Shown here: in pieces, positions 1-9,469 of the stretch
Layout: every line of letters begins with the position of its first letter
How positions within the stretch are numbered: the first letter of the stretch is position 1
NCBI GenBank assembly: GCA_027422505.1
Contig: JAPQWV010000017.1
Span: 19,345,501 to 19,409,500, forward strand
Direction: 5' to 3'
Origin: Craterostigma plantagineum
Taxonomy: Eukaryota; Streptophyta; Magnoliopsida; Lamiales; Linderniaceae
Length of the DNA stretch: 64,000 nt
Made by a program: the position numbers and the translations under genes
The notes under the pieces: generated by a model
Seen by the model: only the letters and a program-made list of their open reading frames with translations
Told to the model about the DNA's origin: nothing
The model's database searches: none

Positions 1-20
1 ACTCGGGCGCAACTTATCAT

Positions 21-3011
21 ATGACCTCTCGAAGAGACTGGTTCAACCACTACGAACCTATCTTAGGAGGATCTGTGTACAGTTGCGAAGATAATGCCTC
101 AAAAATCGTAGGCGTTGGAACCGTGAGGTTGAAGTTGCACGACGGTACAGTTCGCACTATTCAAGGAGTGCGGCACGTGGAAGATCTAAAGAAGAATTTA
201 TTGTCTGTAGGACAGCTCGATGATCTTGGCTGTGAAATCAAAGTTCGAGGAGGAATAATGAAAATATTTCGGGGAGCACTTGTAGTCATGAAAGGCGAAA
301 AGGTTGCTGCAAATTTGTATATGCTGTTGGGAGAGACGGTGCAAGAAGGGGAAGCGTCTGTAGCTTCGGGAAATTCAAGCGAAAGATCGACTATGTTGTG
401 GCATCAAAAGCTCGGACATATGTCGGAACAGGAATGAAAATTCTTGCAGGTCAGAATCTACTTCCGGGTCTCACGAAGGTGTCACTCCCGTTCTGTGAGC
501 ATTGCGTAGCAAACAAGCAGCATCGGCTACAATTCAACACATCAAATTCTAGAAGCAACGATATTCTAGAATTGGTTCACTCTGATGTATGGCAGTCACC
601 GGTTTCATCCCGAGGAGGGGGGAAGTACTTCGTGTCTCCCATCGACGATTACTCCCGGAGATGTTGGGTGTATATCATCAAGAGTAAGGGAGATGTGCTC
701 GTTACCTTCAAAAATTTCAAGGCTCGGGTCGAACTTGATACAGGAAAGAAAATCAAGTGTTTGAGGACGGATAATGGAGGAGAATACACTGGCAAGGAAT
801 TTGATAGCTTTTGCAAGAGGGAAGGCATCAAAAGGCACTTCACTATGGCGTACACTCCACAACAAAATGGAGTGGCAGAGCGGATGAACAGGACTCTGTT
901 GGAAAGAACAAGAGCCATGTTGGGAGCTGCAGGTCTGGATAAGTCATACTGGGCAGAAGCAGTCAACACCGCCTGCTACGTGATCAATCGATTGCCTTCG
1001 ACAGCAATTGATCAGAAGACGCCGATGGAGATGCGGACCGGAAAGCCAGCGGATTATTCCAAACTCCATGTATTTGGAAGTCCTGTGTACGTGATGTACA
1101 ACGCCCAAGAAACTACGAAGCTGGATCCGAAGTCCAGAAAGTGTTTGTTCTTGGGGTATGCTGATAGTGTGAAGGGGTATCGTCTGTGGGATCCCACTGC
1201 CCACAAGGTTGTCATCAGCAGGGAGGTTATCTTCTTAGAATCGGAGGAAATGATAGCACTACAAAGGAAAGCCCGAAATCTACGACGATTCAGGTGAAAG
1301 GGAAGTCTATTGAACAAGATTCTTCTGAAGCAGCACCGCAGCACGAGGAAGGGCCAAGCGAATCTTCAGAACCGGAACTTAGAAGGGGCACACGAAAAAG
1401 AATCGCACCATCCTGGCATGAAGATTACGATATGGACAGCAACGTTGCATACTGTCTTCTAACTGATGACGGAGAGCCATCAACTCTTCAAGAAGCACTG
1501 AACAGTTCAGATGCAGATCAGTGGTTGGCGGCAATGCAAGAAGAAATGGAACCTCTACGGAAAAATAAGACTTAGGAGTTGGTGCCACTACCTCAGGGAA
1601 GAAAGCAATCGGCAATAAATGGGTCTTTAAGATCAAGCGAAACAGCGATAATCAAGTAGAGCGGTTTCGTGCACGACTGGTGGTTAAAGGCTACGCTCAG
1701 AAAGAAGGCATTGACTTCAATGAAATATTCTCACCGGTGGTTCGATTGACGACTGTTCGGGTACTTCTGGCGATGTGTGCTACATTCGACCTACATCTAG
1801 AGCAGCTAGATGTGAAGACGGCTTTTCTTCATGGAGATCTTGAAGAAGAGATTTATGCTCCAACCGGAAGGTTTTGAAGACAAAGAAAAGCGGAACTTGG
1901 TTTGCAGGTTGAACAAATCTCTATACGTTCTCAAACAGGCGCCGAGATGTTGGTATAAGAGATTTGATTCCTTCGTCATGAGCCTTGGATACAACAGATT
2001 GAATGCAGACCCTTGTGCATGAGGTTTGGTGAAAATGATTTTATCATATTACTGTTGTATGTTGACGACATGTTGGTAGCAGGCCCCAACAAAGATCGTG
2101 TTGAAGAACTCAAGGCACAGTTGGCTAGGGAATTTGAAATGAAAGACTTGGGACCAGCAAACAAGGTTCTAGGGATGCAAATTTACCGAGACAAAAATAA
2201 TAAGAAGATTTGGCTTTCACAGAAGAATTATATGAGAAAGGTCTTGCGACGCTTCAATATGCAAGATTGTAAGCCAATTTCTACCCCATTTCTCGTTAAT
2301 TTTAAATTAAGTCCTAGCAGTGAAGAAGGGAGGATGGATATGTCTCAAGTACCGTATGCATCAGCGGTGGGAAGTCTTATGTTCGCGATGATTTGTACAC
2401 GACCAGACATTGCACATGCAGTGGGAGTAGTAAGTCGGTACATGGCGAATCCGGGCAAAGAGCATTGGAGCGCGGTGAAGAGGATCCTACGATATATCAA
2501 AGGAACCTCAGATGTTGCATTATGTTACGGAGGAGCAGACTTTACTGTCAGATGGTATGTTGACTCTGATTATGCAGGTGATCTTGATAAGAGCAAATCT
2601 ACCACGGGATATGTGTTCACTCTTACTGGCGGAGCCGTAAGTTGGGTATCGAAACTTCAGTCCGTTGTCGCGACATCAACAACTGAAGCTGAATATGTTG
2701 CAGCTACACAGGCAAGTAAAGAAGTGGTATGGTTGAAAATGATCATTGAGGAACTCGGGCACGAACAGAAGAATATTCCTCTGTTCTGTGACAGTCAGAG
2801 TGCCTTTCATCTCGCAAGGAATCCAGCGTTTCATTCCAGGTCAAAACACATACGAGTCCAGTATCACTTCGTTCGTGAGAAAGTGGAAGAGGGCACGGTA
2901 GATATGCTGAAGATTCATACGAAAGATAACCTAGCAGATTATTTAATGAAGGATGTCAACACTGACAAGTTCATTTGGTGTCGTTCCTCTAGTGGCCTAG
3001 CGGAGACGTAA
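21..3011 (+). pseudogene. Copia-1 pol remnant (integrase, RT, RNase H)
   Basis: Recognisable pol motifs are spread over at least five reading segments. GAG-pre-integrase ends with MLWHQKLGHM (about 390-420). Integrase has the HHCC finger (CEHC) and the core pieces HSDVW, TDNGGEY and TPQQNGVAERMNRT. RT has KGYAQKEGIDFNE, LDVKTAFLHGDL and YVDDMLV. RNase H has WYVDSDYAGD and STTEAEYVAA. The frame changes near 430, 1290 and 1860, there is an in-frame stop near 1575, and a short deletion near 2020 joins RT segments. No full polyprotein can be made, so it is non-autonomous. Family assignment is from motif order and is firm; lineage within Copia was not decided. Confidence 0.9.
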
Positions 3012-3086
3012 GCAACATGAATGGCAAGGGAGAAAGAATGGTGTGAAGATCTGATTGATTTTCAATCTAATCTTCAAGTGGAAGAT

Positions 3087-3537
3087 TGTCGACATATTGT
3101 TGCTTTTGCAAAGTCAAAAAGGAGCAAATGGTTTTTCTATTCTCACGTGGTCAAAGGTGAAGGTGTGCGCATTATTATTCTTTCGTTCATATTAAGGATC
3201 AGGCCATCTTATTGCCTATAAATAGAGGATCACGAAGTGCAAGAGAAATCATCCCAGAACAGAGAGAAAAGAAGAGAGAAAATAGAGAGAAATAAAAATA
3301 GAGAGTTTGTCGGTATTTTCTCCGACTATAAAGAGAGGGGTTGAGGGTTTTCTCCTTTATAGATTGAGAGGTGTAACTCCTATAGTTTTCTCTATAGTGA
3401 ATTCTTCTTCCTTACCCGTGGTTTTTATCCCGATTTGTTTGGGGGTTTTCCACGTTAAATCTCGGTGTCCACATTTTATCTTTAATTGCTCAAATATTAG
3501 CCGCAATATTATTACCGGGTCCGCTGCCACGCCAACA
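3087..3537 (+). repeat. 3' LTR of Copia-1
   Basis: About 451 bp, beginning TGTCGACA and ending GCCAACA. Much of it (about 3380-3537) closely matches both LTRs of Copia-2 (14176-14646, 15999-16466), including the block around GGTTTTTATCCCGATTTG. A TATA-like run lies near 3220 (CTATAAATAGAG). No downstream host gene in the sense direction follows directly. Confidence 0.88.
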
Positions 3538-3577
3538 CCTAGCCCATGAGGCTGATGTTTTTGAACTTATTTTCTAC

Positions 3578-4078
3578 CTGTCGATGCAAATTATTAAGCT
3601 CCATCACATCATGATCGACAATGCTAACACAGACCTGCAATTCGAACCCACCATTTCACCAAATCAACAACTAATCGAACCCAAGAACTCGATCAATCCA
3701 CACCAAGGAAAAAGGTAAGGGAGAGAAAGAATAAAAAAACGAACCAAATCCGCAACCCGCAAGGTAGAGCAACGACGGCGACCCCAATCCTCCAGCTCCA
3801 ATCACCAACACTGACGAGTTCAACAGCCTCGCCTGCACGTCGACGCCGAACGAAAGCAGCAGCAGGTGGTGGCTGGAATGCTCTCGGGGAAAAGCTCGCC
3901 GGAGAAGAGGTTTCTCAGCCGACGGCGAGGGAGACGACGCTTCTTGCACTTGAATAGCTTCAAGATGAGCTTGGAGAGCCCATATGCACGCCTCGATTCG
4001 CGACTTCTCCTCTCTCAGCGCTTCAATTTCGCGGAGAACGTCAGATGACGTCGTTTCTAGCGCACCGTTGGTATCCAT
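3578..4078 (-). pseudogene. MOCS3/CNX5 (molybdopterin-synthase sulfurylase) 5' remnant
   Basis: MOCS3 (plant CNX5) adenylates and sulfurates the small subunit of molybdopterin synthase and Urm1, in the cytosol. Exon 1 (4078-3745) has the family's coiled N-terminus (REIEALREEKSRIEA) and the ThiF/E1 nucleotide-binding loop SSVLVIGAGGLGSP. After a GT-AG intron, exon 2 (3634-3578) reads IVDHDVMELNNLHRQ, the E1 segment that contacts ATP. Signs of decay: between residues 58 and 70 the expected (R)YSRHLLLP is shifted through another frame and shortened, and exon 2 enters one base out of frame. The third and later exons are absent; Copia-1 lies in intron 2. They may lie left of the window or be lost. 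Confidence 0.78.
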
Positions 4079-4576
4079 TAGACGAGCCCCGAGAGTGTAA
4101 AGTCTTGCTCGACTTACATGGTCGCCCCGAGTGTAAAGCTCGTGCAGAGATTATGCTTATATTGAGGATTTGTGGAAGCTTGAGCTCCTTCGATTGAATG
4201 GAGAAGAACTACAGTGATGTTTAGGGCGATGATGCTAATTTGGGATTTTGAGAAATTGAAATTCAGTTCTATCTATTAAGTTGCACTCTAATGAGCTAAT
4301 TTAGCCCAAAACACATCGGGCTTTTCAGCCCACGGCTCACTAACCCGCTGGGCCTGGTGGGTCGGGCCAATTGGTCCAAACTTCACCTCTATATTGGACC
4401 ATTTATCTCGAAATCAAGATAAGATAGGATCAAACCCTTTCTTTTTACCCTCGTTGAGGGTCAAAGTTTTCGATCGGTGATTCGAATTTTGGGTTGGTAA
4501 TAACATTTGTTTGTTTACAACGTAAAAGATTGGAGAAAGATCCGAGTCAGATGGAGACAGCGCCACTTTGAACCTT

Positions 4577-4613
4577 ACGTGGCAAGCCAGGGTTTACAGT
4601 GTATGTTACGTGG
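4577..4613 (+). promoter_or_regulatory. ABRE-like ACGTGG motifs upstream of RCI2 gene
   Basis: ACGTGGC at 4577-4583 and ACGTGG at 4608-4613 lie about 165-200 bp before the RCI2 start codon, the second followed by CCAAT. ACGTGGC is the core of abscisic-acid response elements bound by bZIP (ABF) factors. RCI2 genes are classically induced by cold, salt and ABA, so placement fits. Function is inferred from motif and position only. Confidence 0.5.
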
Positions 4614-4777
4614 TCCAATTTTAGATCTTTAGCTCTTCAACAGCTGACACCTTGCCTTAATACTCTCTGTCGACCCAATATTTATTTTAAAAAGAAAAAA
4701 AAAGAACCCCATAATAATATCAGCCCCTTGCAAAACTGAGCTGCTGAAAAAACAAAATCAATATTATTACTCGATAA

Positions 4778-5041
4778 ATGGGCTCAGAAACATTTCTTGA
4801 AGTGGTGCTGGCCATCTTGCTGCCGCCGGTTGGGGTCTTCCTCAGATATGGCTGTGGAGTAATATATCTATTCTATCTTCTATTATTTTTAAATTTCATT
4901 GACGTTTATTATGACACAGTGATCTTATTTATTGTGTTTCGTATAATGTCCATCCAGGTTGAATTTTGGATCGATTTGCTGCTTACAATCTTGGGATACA
5001 TTCCTGGGATCATATACGCCATTTATGTTTTAGTTGGATAG
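4778..5041 (+). CDS. RCI2/LTI6/PMP3-type small membrane protein (two exons)
   Basis: Plant RCI2 (yeast Pmp3) proteins are tiny hydrophobic plasma-membrane proteins that limit Na+ uptake and membrane hyperpolarisation under cold and salt. Exon 1 is 4778-4858, intron 4859-4957 (GTAATA...CCATCCAG), exon 2 4958-5041, giving 54 residues, the usual family length. Signature pieces are ILLPPVGVFLRYGCG in the first membrane helix and loop, then EFWIDLLLTILGYIPGIIYA in the second. The join restores the family's CGVEFW exactly. The start is the only Met before the conserved block. It sits between the MOCS3 remnant and the last exon of the CNOT9 pseudogene and appears intact, the only clearly functional-looking gene in the first 19 kb. 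Confidence 0.95.
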   Translation: MGSETFLEVVLAILLPPVGVFLRYGCGVIYLFYLLLFLNFIDVYYDTVILFIVFRIMSIQVEFWIDLLLTILGYIPGIIYAIYVLVG

Positions 5042-5322
5042 TAAGCGCAAAGGTTCTGTTTTTTTCTTGATAAGTGTCTGAAGTAACAATAATTCTGTAA
5101 TGATCTCCTTATGTAATGAACTTAAAGCTTTCATATTATCTGTTCTTAATCTACTGCTCTATTGCTGGAGTTATGTTATATTACATTGTCAGAGGAAACT
5201 AAACCACTAAACCATTAATATAAATGAAGTTAATAAAAAAAATGATCAATCGCTTCTCCAAAGCAAATAATGAACTATACAGATGGCCTAAAGATCACAC
5301 TTGAAGATCATATAATCAAAAC

Positions 5323-5424
5323 CTATTGCTCATGAAAATAAATAGGCGGCTGAATCGCAAAGTGAGTCCTTTGCTGCAAGTTGTGCAGCAGCTGTTGCAG
5401 CCATTCTCTCATCGTTGGATCGTC
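5323..5424 (-). pseudogene. CNOT9 pseudogene last exon
   Basis: After TTTTTCTTAG, 33 codons then TAG. It begins DDPTMREWLQQLLHNL, matching the family C-terminus EDPTTRRWLQQLLHNV, followed by a variable tail. It lies immediately left of the retroelement array, on its far side from exon 6. Confidence 0.85.
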
Positions 5425-5471
5425 CTAAGAAAAAAAAAGACATTTATAGTTACTATTGTTAACTGCTTCAC

Positions 5472-6679
5472 CTACATGTCTTTTTGGCGCGCTTTTTCCT
5501 TCTTATCGCGCTCCATCTCTTTTGGGCTGACCTCATTAGGTTCCCCGATCTTTTGTTTACTGACTTCTTCGCCAATCTTTTGCAGGGCCTTCATCATGGC
5601 TGCATGCGCATCCATCTCATCGCGCTCATGAGTCTCTCCTCGTACGACTTCTTCAGCCTGCTGGGTTATTTCTTCAACATACTCACCGCCTTTTTCGGAC
5701 ACTGTCTCGTGTGTCTATATGGCTTTCACGTTCGCTTTGTAGGCATTTTCGTTAGCCTTTTCCGACGATGCATGCATGGTGGCGTCGGCCTTGCTTTTCA
5801 TCTCATCGGCATTTTCCGATGTCTTCGCGTCGATCTCCACGACTTTCTCAGGTGGTTGTCGTGGCGGCGTCTCTTCAATCGCCTTTTCTTTCTCGAGCTT
5901 TGGGGACTCCTCCTCGTAGGGAGGTTTCGTTGGTGGAGTGGTGGTGGATACTTCACGAGTGATATTTTCTTTTATCAATTCAATGGCTGCTTCAGCCTTT
6001 TTCTCTTCCTTCACGGCCTTTTCGGCCTTTGGAGATTTTTTCTCCTTTTCATCGCCATCGACTTTCATCTTTGATGATTCGCCTTCTTCTTTTCCCGTCT
6101 CGGATTTTAGTGGTGTTTCGACTTTTTTCTTTTCAGCCACCGGCTCGGCGTGATCTTTATCACGCTTGGTCTCGGCGTCACCATCTTCTTGTATGTGTTC
6201 GCCTTCAACGTTCTTGTCGTCCTCCTTCGTCGTTGCAAGTTCGCCCAGTTTTTGTGGCTGAACTCGGTTGGTGTAATCAGCGTCTTTGTACGCTTTCTCC
6301 AACAGATCCCAGACTTCTTTGGCTTTTCTCGTTGTGCCTATCGCTCCAAAACCGGTAAAATTTAACGCTTTGTAGATGAGAAGGACCGCGAGACCATTTT
6401 CTCTAACGGCAGCTCCAACGTCTTCCGTTGCGACTTTGTATACTTCGTCGTATCTGATGAATATCCATTTTCGACTATCTCCCATAAGCCTTGCGATTTG
6501 AATAGAGCTTTCATTTCGACGCTCCACCTTGCGTAGTTATTTTCGATGAGTTGCGGGATTAACATGTGGGCAAATAATATCCGCTTCCACACCATTGGCA
6601 CCATCGGCTCTGCGGACTCTGGCGACATCATCGGCTCTTGCTCCATCGGCGTTGGCGACACCATCGGCTCTGATACCAT
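5472..6679 (-). pseudogene. Chimeric Gag/HSP70 ORF, copy A (broken, truncated)
   Basis: Starts like copy B, then loses one base near 6411 (LGAAVREN becomes out of frame), picks up a stop near 5715 and another directly after RQKDM near 5474. It ends at about 5462, so the HSP70-like part and 3' end are missing. Amino-acid identity to copy B over the shared part is high. Confidence 0.85.
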
Positions 6680-6681
6680 TT

Positions 6682-7149
6682 TGTTGTTTTATTTTTTTTA
6701 TATATGAGATCGAATGAGGAGGAACGATTTCTTTTCAGACAGAGGAACAACACCTTTTTCCTATTTCTTACATGCACACACACGTTAAGCTTTTCTCTTT
6801 TTCTCCACTCGCCACACACGGCACTTTCTGCCTTTTCTCTCCACTCTTCACATGCACGCAACTCACTCCCCTTACATCTCTTCAAGGTCTAATACCGATA
6901 TATATATAGATACAAACTAAGAGTTAGTCAAGCATCTAATTCATCATAGTAGATTTAGGCGGCTGGGGATATTGCTTTTTTCGTCTTCTTCATATTTTTC
7001 TTCCCCAAAGATCCTCTTTTCTTGCTACTATCTTGACTATTGCATGCAGCCTCTCACGCTTCATGCTTCTTTCTTCTTATCTTGTTACTGTTCATTTTCA
7101 TGCTTTTGTTATTTTCTTTTGTGTGGGTCAGCTTGGAGATTAGTCAACA
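6682..7149 (-). repeat. LTR 1 of chimeric array
   Basis: About 468 bp with TGTTGAC...ACAACA ends on the minus strand. It is very similar over its length to LTRs at 8972-9443 and 11195-11700. It separates internal B (to the left in minus reading order is its purine tract AAGGGGAAAT) from internal A. Confidence 0.88.
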
Positions 7150-7181
7150 AATTTCCCCTTAATCTCAATGCTTTTTATATT

Positions 7182-8969
7182 TTATCGCTCTTTAAATTTG
7201 ACCCGCTTTCGTCTGTCGTACGTCGCGGCTCTCCGTTTTCCGTCAATAATTGCCTTCGAACACTTCGCTGCAATACTTACTTCTCGGCCTGCCTTATACG
7301 CTTTTTCACCGTCACTACGTTCTTTCGTTGTCCCTCTGCTTTTCGGATTTTGCTCGACCATCAACTTTCCTTCTTGGACCAGCTTCGTCTTTTGGCTAGT
7401 TTCTTCTAACGTGTTCTTCTTTTCAAACAGCTCTTCGTCACCATTATCGGGATTGTCGAATCCTTCATGCTCCTTTTCGTCCATGGTGGCAACCATGTAC
7501 TCCTCTGTCTCGTTGTTCACGAGCGCATCGTTGTTATTAGTGACCTCCTCCTCGACTTTTCTGCAGTTTTCGTCGCTTTCTGCTTCTTTCAGATTTTGGT
7601 TATCGTCTACCGCCTCGAGGGTCTCCTTGTTCATCGTCGTAATTTCGTCATTCTCGTCCGCTTCTAATTTTTCGGCAAGCTTGTACTTGTCGTTGCTTCG
7701 GGTTTTCAATTCGTTCATGTAGGCCTCAAGGTTGTCTCTCGCCTTGATCCACTGCTTCACCTCCATGTCTTTTTGGCGCGCTTTTTCCTTCTTATCGCGC
7801 TCCATCTCTTTTGGGCTGACCTCATTAGGTTCCCCGATCTTTTGTTTACTGACTTCTTCGCCAGTCTTTTGCAGGGCCTTCATCATAGCTGCATGCGCAT
7901 CCATCTCATCGCGCTCATGCGTCTCTCCTCGTACGACTTTTTCAGCCTGCTGGGTTATTTCTTCAACAGCCTCACCGCCTTTTTCGGACACTGTCTCGTG
8001 CGTCTCTATGGCTTTCACGTTCGCTTTGTAGGCATTTTCGTTAGCCTTTTCCGACGATGCATGCATGGTGGCGTCGGCCTTGCTTTTCATCTCATCGGCA
8101 TTTTTCGATGTCTTCGCGTCGATCTCCACGACTTTCTCAGGTGGTTGTCGTGGCGGCGTCTCTTCAATCGCCTCTTCTTTCTCGAGCTTTGGGGACTCCT
8201 CCTCGTAGGGAGGTTTCGTCGGTGGAGTGGTGGTGGATACTTCACGAGTGATATCTTCTTTTATCAATTCAATGGCTGCTTCAGCCTTTTTCTCTTCTTT
8301 CACGGCCTCTTCGGCCTTTGGAGATTTTTTCTCCGTTTCATCGCCATCGGCTTTCATCGTTGATGATTCGCCTTCTTCTTTTCCCGTCTCGGGTTTTAGT
8401 GGTGGTTCGACTTTTTTCTTTTCAGCCACCGACTCGGCGTGATCTTTATCACGCTTAGTCTCGGCGTCACCATCTTCTTGTACGTGTTCGCCTTCAACGT
8501 TCTTGTCGTCCTCCTTCGTCGTTGCAAGTTCGCCCAGTTTTTGTGGCTGAACTCGGTTGGTGTAATCAGCGTCTTTGTACGCTTTCTCCAACAGATCCCA
8601 GACTTCCTTGGCTTTTCTCGTTGCGCCTATCGCTCCAAAACCGGTAAAATCTAACGCTTTGTAGATGAGAAGGACCGCGAGACCATTTTCTCTAACGGCA
8701 GCTCCCAACGTCCTCCTTTGCGACTTTGTATACTTCGTCGTATCTGATGAATATCCATTTTCGACTATCTCCCATAAGCCTTGCGATTTGAATAGAGCTT
8801 TCATTTCGACGCTCCACCTTGCGTACTTATTTTTGGTGAGTTGCGGGATTAACATGTGGGCAAATAATATCCGCTTCCACACCATTGGCACCATCGGCTC
8901 TGTTGACTCTGGCGACATCATCGGCTCTTGCTCCATCGGCGTTGGCGACACCATCGGCTCTGATACCAT
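7182..8969 (-). CDS. Gag-like/HSP70-lid chimeric protein, intact copy (595 aa)
   Basis: Unnamed protein of the chimeric LTR element. Residues about 36-125 resemble the Copia Gag DUF4219/UBN2 region (YARWSVEMKALFKSQGLWEI, then LLIYKALD and AKEVWDLLEKAYK). Residues about 130-395 are Lys/Glu-rich and repetitive, LEA- or coiled-coil-like. Residues about 395-475 align without gaps to the C-terminal helical lid of BiP/HSC70 (IKARDNLEAYMNELK, DKYKLAEKLEADE, LEAVDDNQN). The tail is acidic, then basic. There is no zinc knuckle, signal peptide or enzyme motif. The start codon lies in the primer site and nothing upstream is in frame. This is the only one of three copies with an open frame. Function is unknown; it may be a Gag-like particle protein that has captured a host chaperone fragment. 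Confidence 0.8.
   Translation of the reverse strand: MVSEPMVSPTPMEQEPMMSPESTEPMVPMVWKRILFAHMLIPQLTKNKYARWSVEMKALFKSQGLWEIVENGYSSDTTKYTKSQRRTLGAAVRENGLAVLLIYKALDFTGFGAIGATRKAKEVWDLLEKAYKDADYTNRVQPQKLGELATTKEDDKNVEGEHVQEDGDAETKRDKDHAESVAEKKKVEPPLKPETGKEEGESSTMKADGDETEKKSPKAEEAVKEEKKAEAAIELIKEDITREVSTTTPPTKPPYEEESPKLEKEEAIEETPPRQPPEKVVEIDAKTSKNADEMKSKADATMHASSEKANENAYKANVKAIETHETVSEKGGEAVEEITQQAEKVVRGETHERDEMDAHAAMMKALQKTGEEVSKQKIGEPNEVSPKEMERDKKEKARQKDMEVKQWIKARDNLEAYMNELKTRSNDKYKLAEKLEADENDEITTMNKETLEAVDDNQNLKEAESDENCRKVEEEVTNNNDALVNNETEEYMVATMDEKEHEGFDNPDNGDEELFEKKNTLEETSQKTKLVQEGKLMVEQNPKSRGTTKERSDGEKAYKAGREVSIAAKCSKAIIDGKRRAATYDRRKRVKFKER
8957..8968 (-). promoter_or_regulatory. tRNA-iMet primer-binding site of internal B overlapping start codon
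   Basis: TGGTATCAGAGC on the minus strand is the usual Copia primer site. The ORF's ATG at 8969-8967 overlaps its first two bases, so the site encodes the first residues (MVSEP). The same arrangement occurs at 6667-6678 (A) and 11180-11191 (C). Confidence 0.85.
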
Positions 8970-8971
8970 TT

Positions 8972-9443
8972 TGTTGTTTTATTTTTTTTATATATGAGAT
9001 CGAATGATGAGGAACGATTTCTTTTCAGACAGAGGAACAACACCTTTTTCCTATTTCTTACATGCACACACACGTTAAGCTTTTCTCTTTTTCTCCACTC
9101 ACCACACACGGCACTTTCTGCCTTTTCTCTCCACTCTTCACATGCACGCAACTCACTCCCCTTACGTCTCTTCAAGGTCTAATACCGATATATATATAGA
9201 TACAAACTAAGAGATAGTCAAGCATCTAATTCATCATAGTAGATTTAGGAGGCTGGGGATAGATTGCTTTTTTCGTCTTCTTCATATTTTTCTTCCCCAA
9301 AGATCCTATTTTCTTGCTACTATCTTGACTATTGCATGTGCAGCCTTTCACGCTTCATGCTTCTTTCTTCTTATCTTATTACTGTTCATTTTCATGCTTT
9401 TGTTATTTTCTTTTGTGTGAGTCAGCTTGGAGATTAGTCAACA
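8972..9443 (-). repeat. LTR 2 of chimeric array
   Basis: About 472 bp with the same termini. It is the 3' LTR of internal C and the 5' LTR of internal B. The tract AAGGGGGGAA just before it on the minus strand is the internal C polypurine tract. Confidence 0.88.
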
Positions 9444-9469
9444 AATTCCCCCCTTAATCTCAAAGCTTT

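Larger units (their letters stand above)
1..3537 (+). mobile_element. Copia-1: Ty1/Copia LTR retrotransposon, 5' part outside window
   Basis: The window opens inside a Copia element in the plus orientation. Its coding part (21-3011) runs GAG-pre-integrase, integrase, reverse transcriptase, RNase H, the Copia order. A purine-rich stretch (about 3077-3086) precedes a 3' LTR with TG...CA ends. The 5' LTR, primer site and gag lie left of position 1. The base after the LTR belongs to intron 2 of a MOCS3 remnant; the expected 5-bp duplication would be CCTAG (3538-3542), but the other copy is outside the window. Its LTR is clearly related to that of Copia-2, so the two belong to one family. Confidence 0.93.

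Noticed and set aside
605..1344. Several minus-strand ORFs over Copia-1 integrase
   Set aside because: Shadows of the pol reading frame without known motifs.
5484..6074. Plus-strand ORF of 196 codons, repeated at 7773-8363 and 10070-10591
   Set aside because: Antisense shadow of the Lys/Glu-rich chimeric ORF; repeats because the element repeats. Leu/Phe-rich composition is a by-product.
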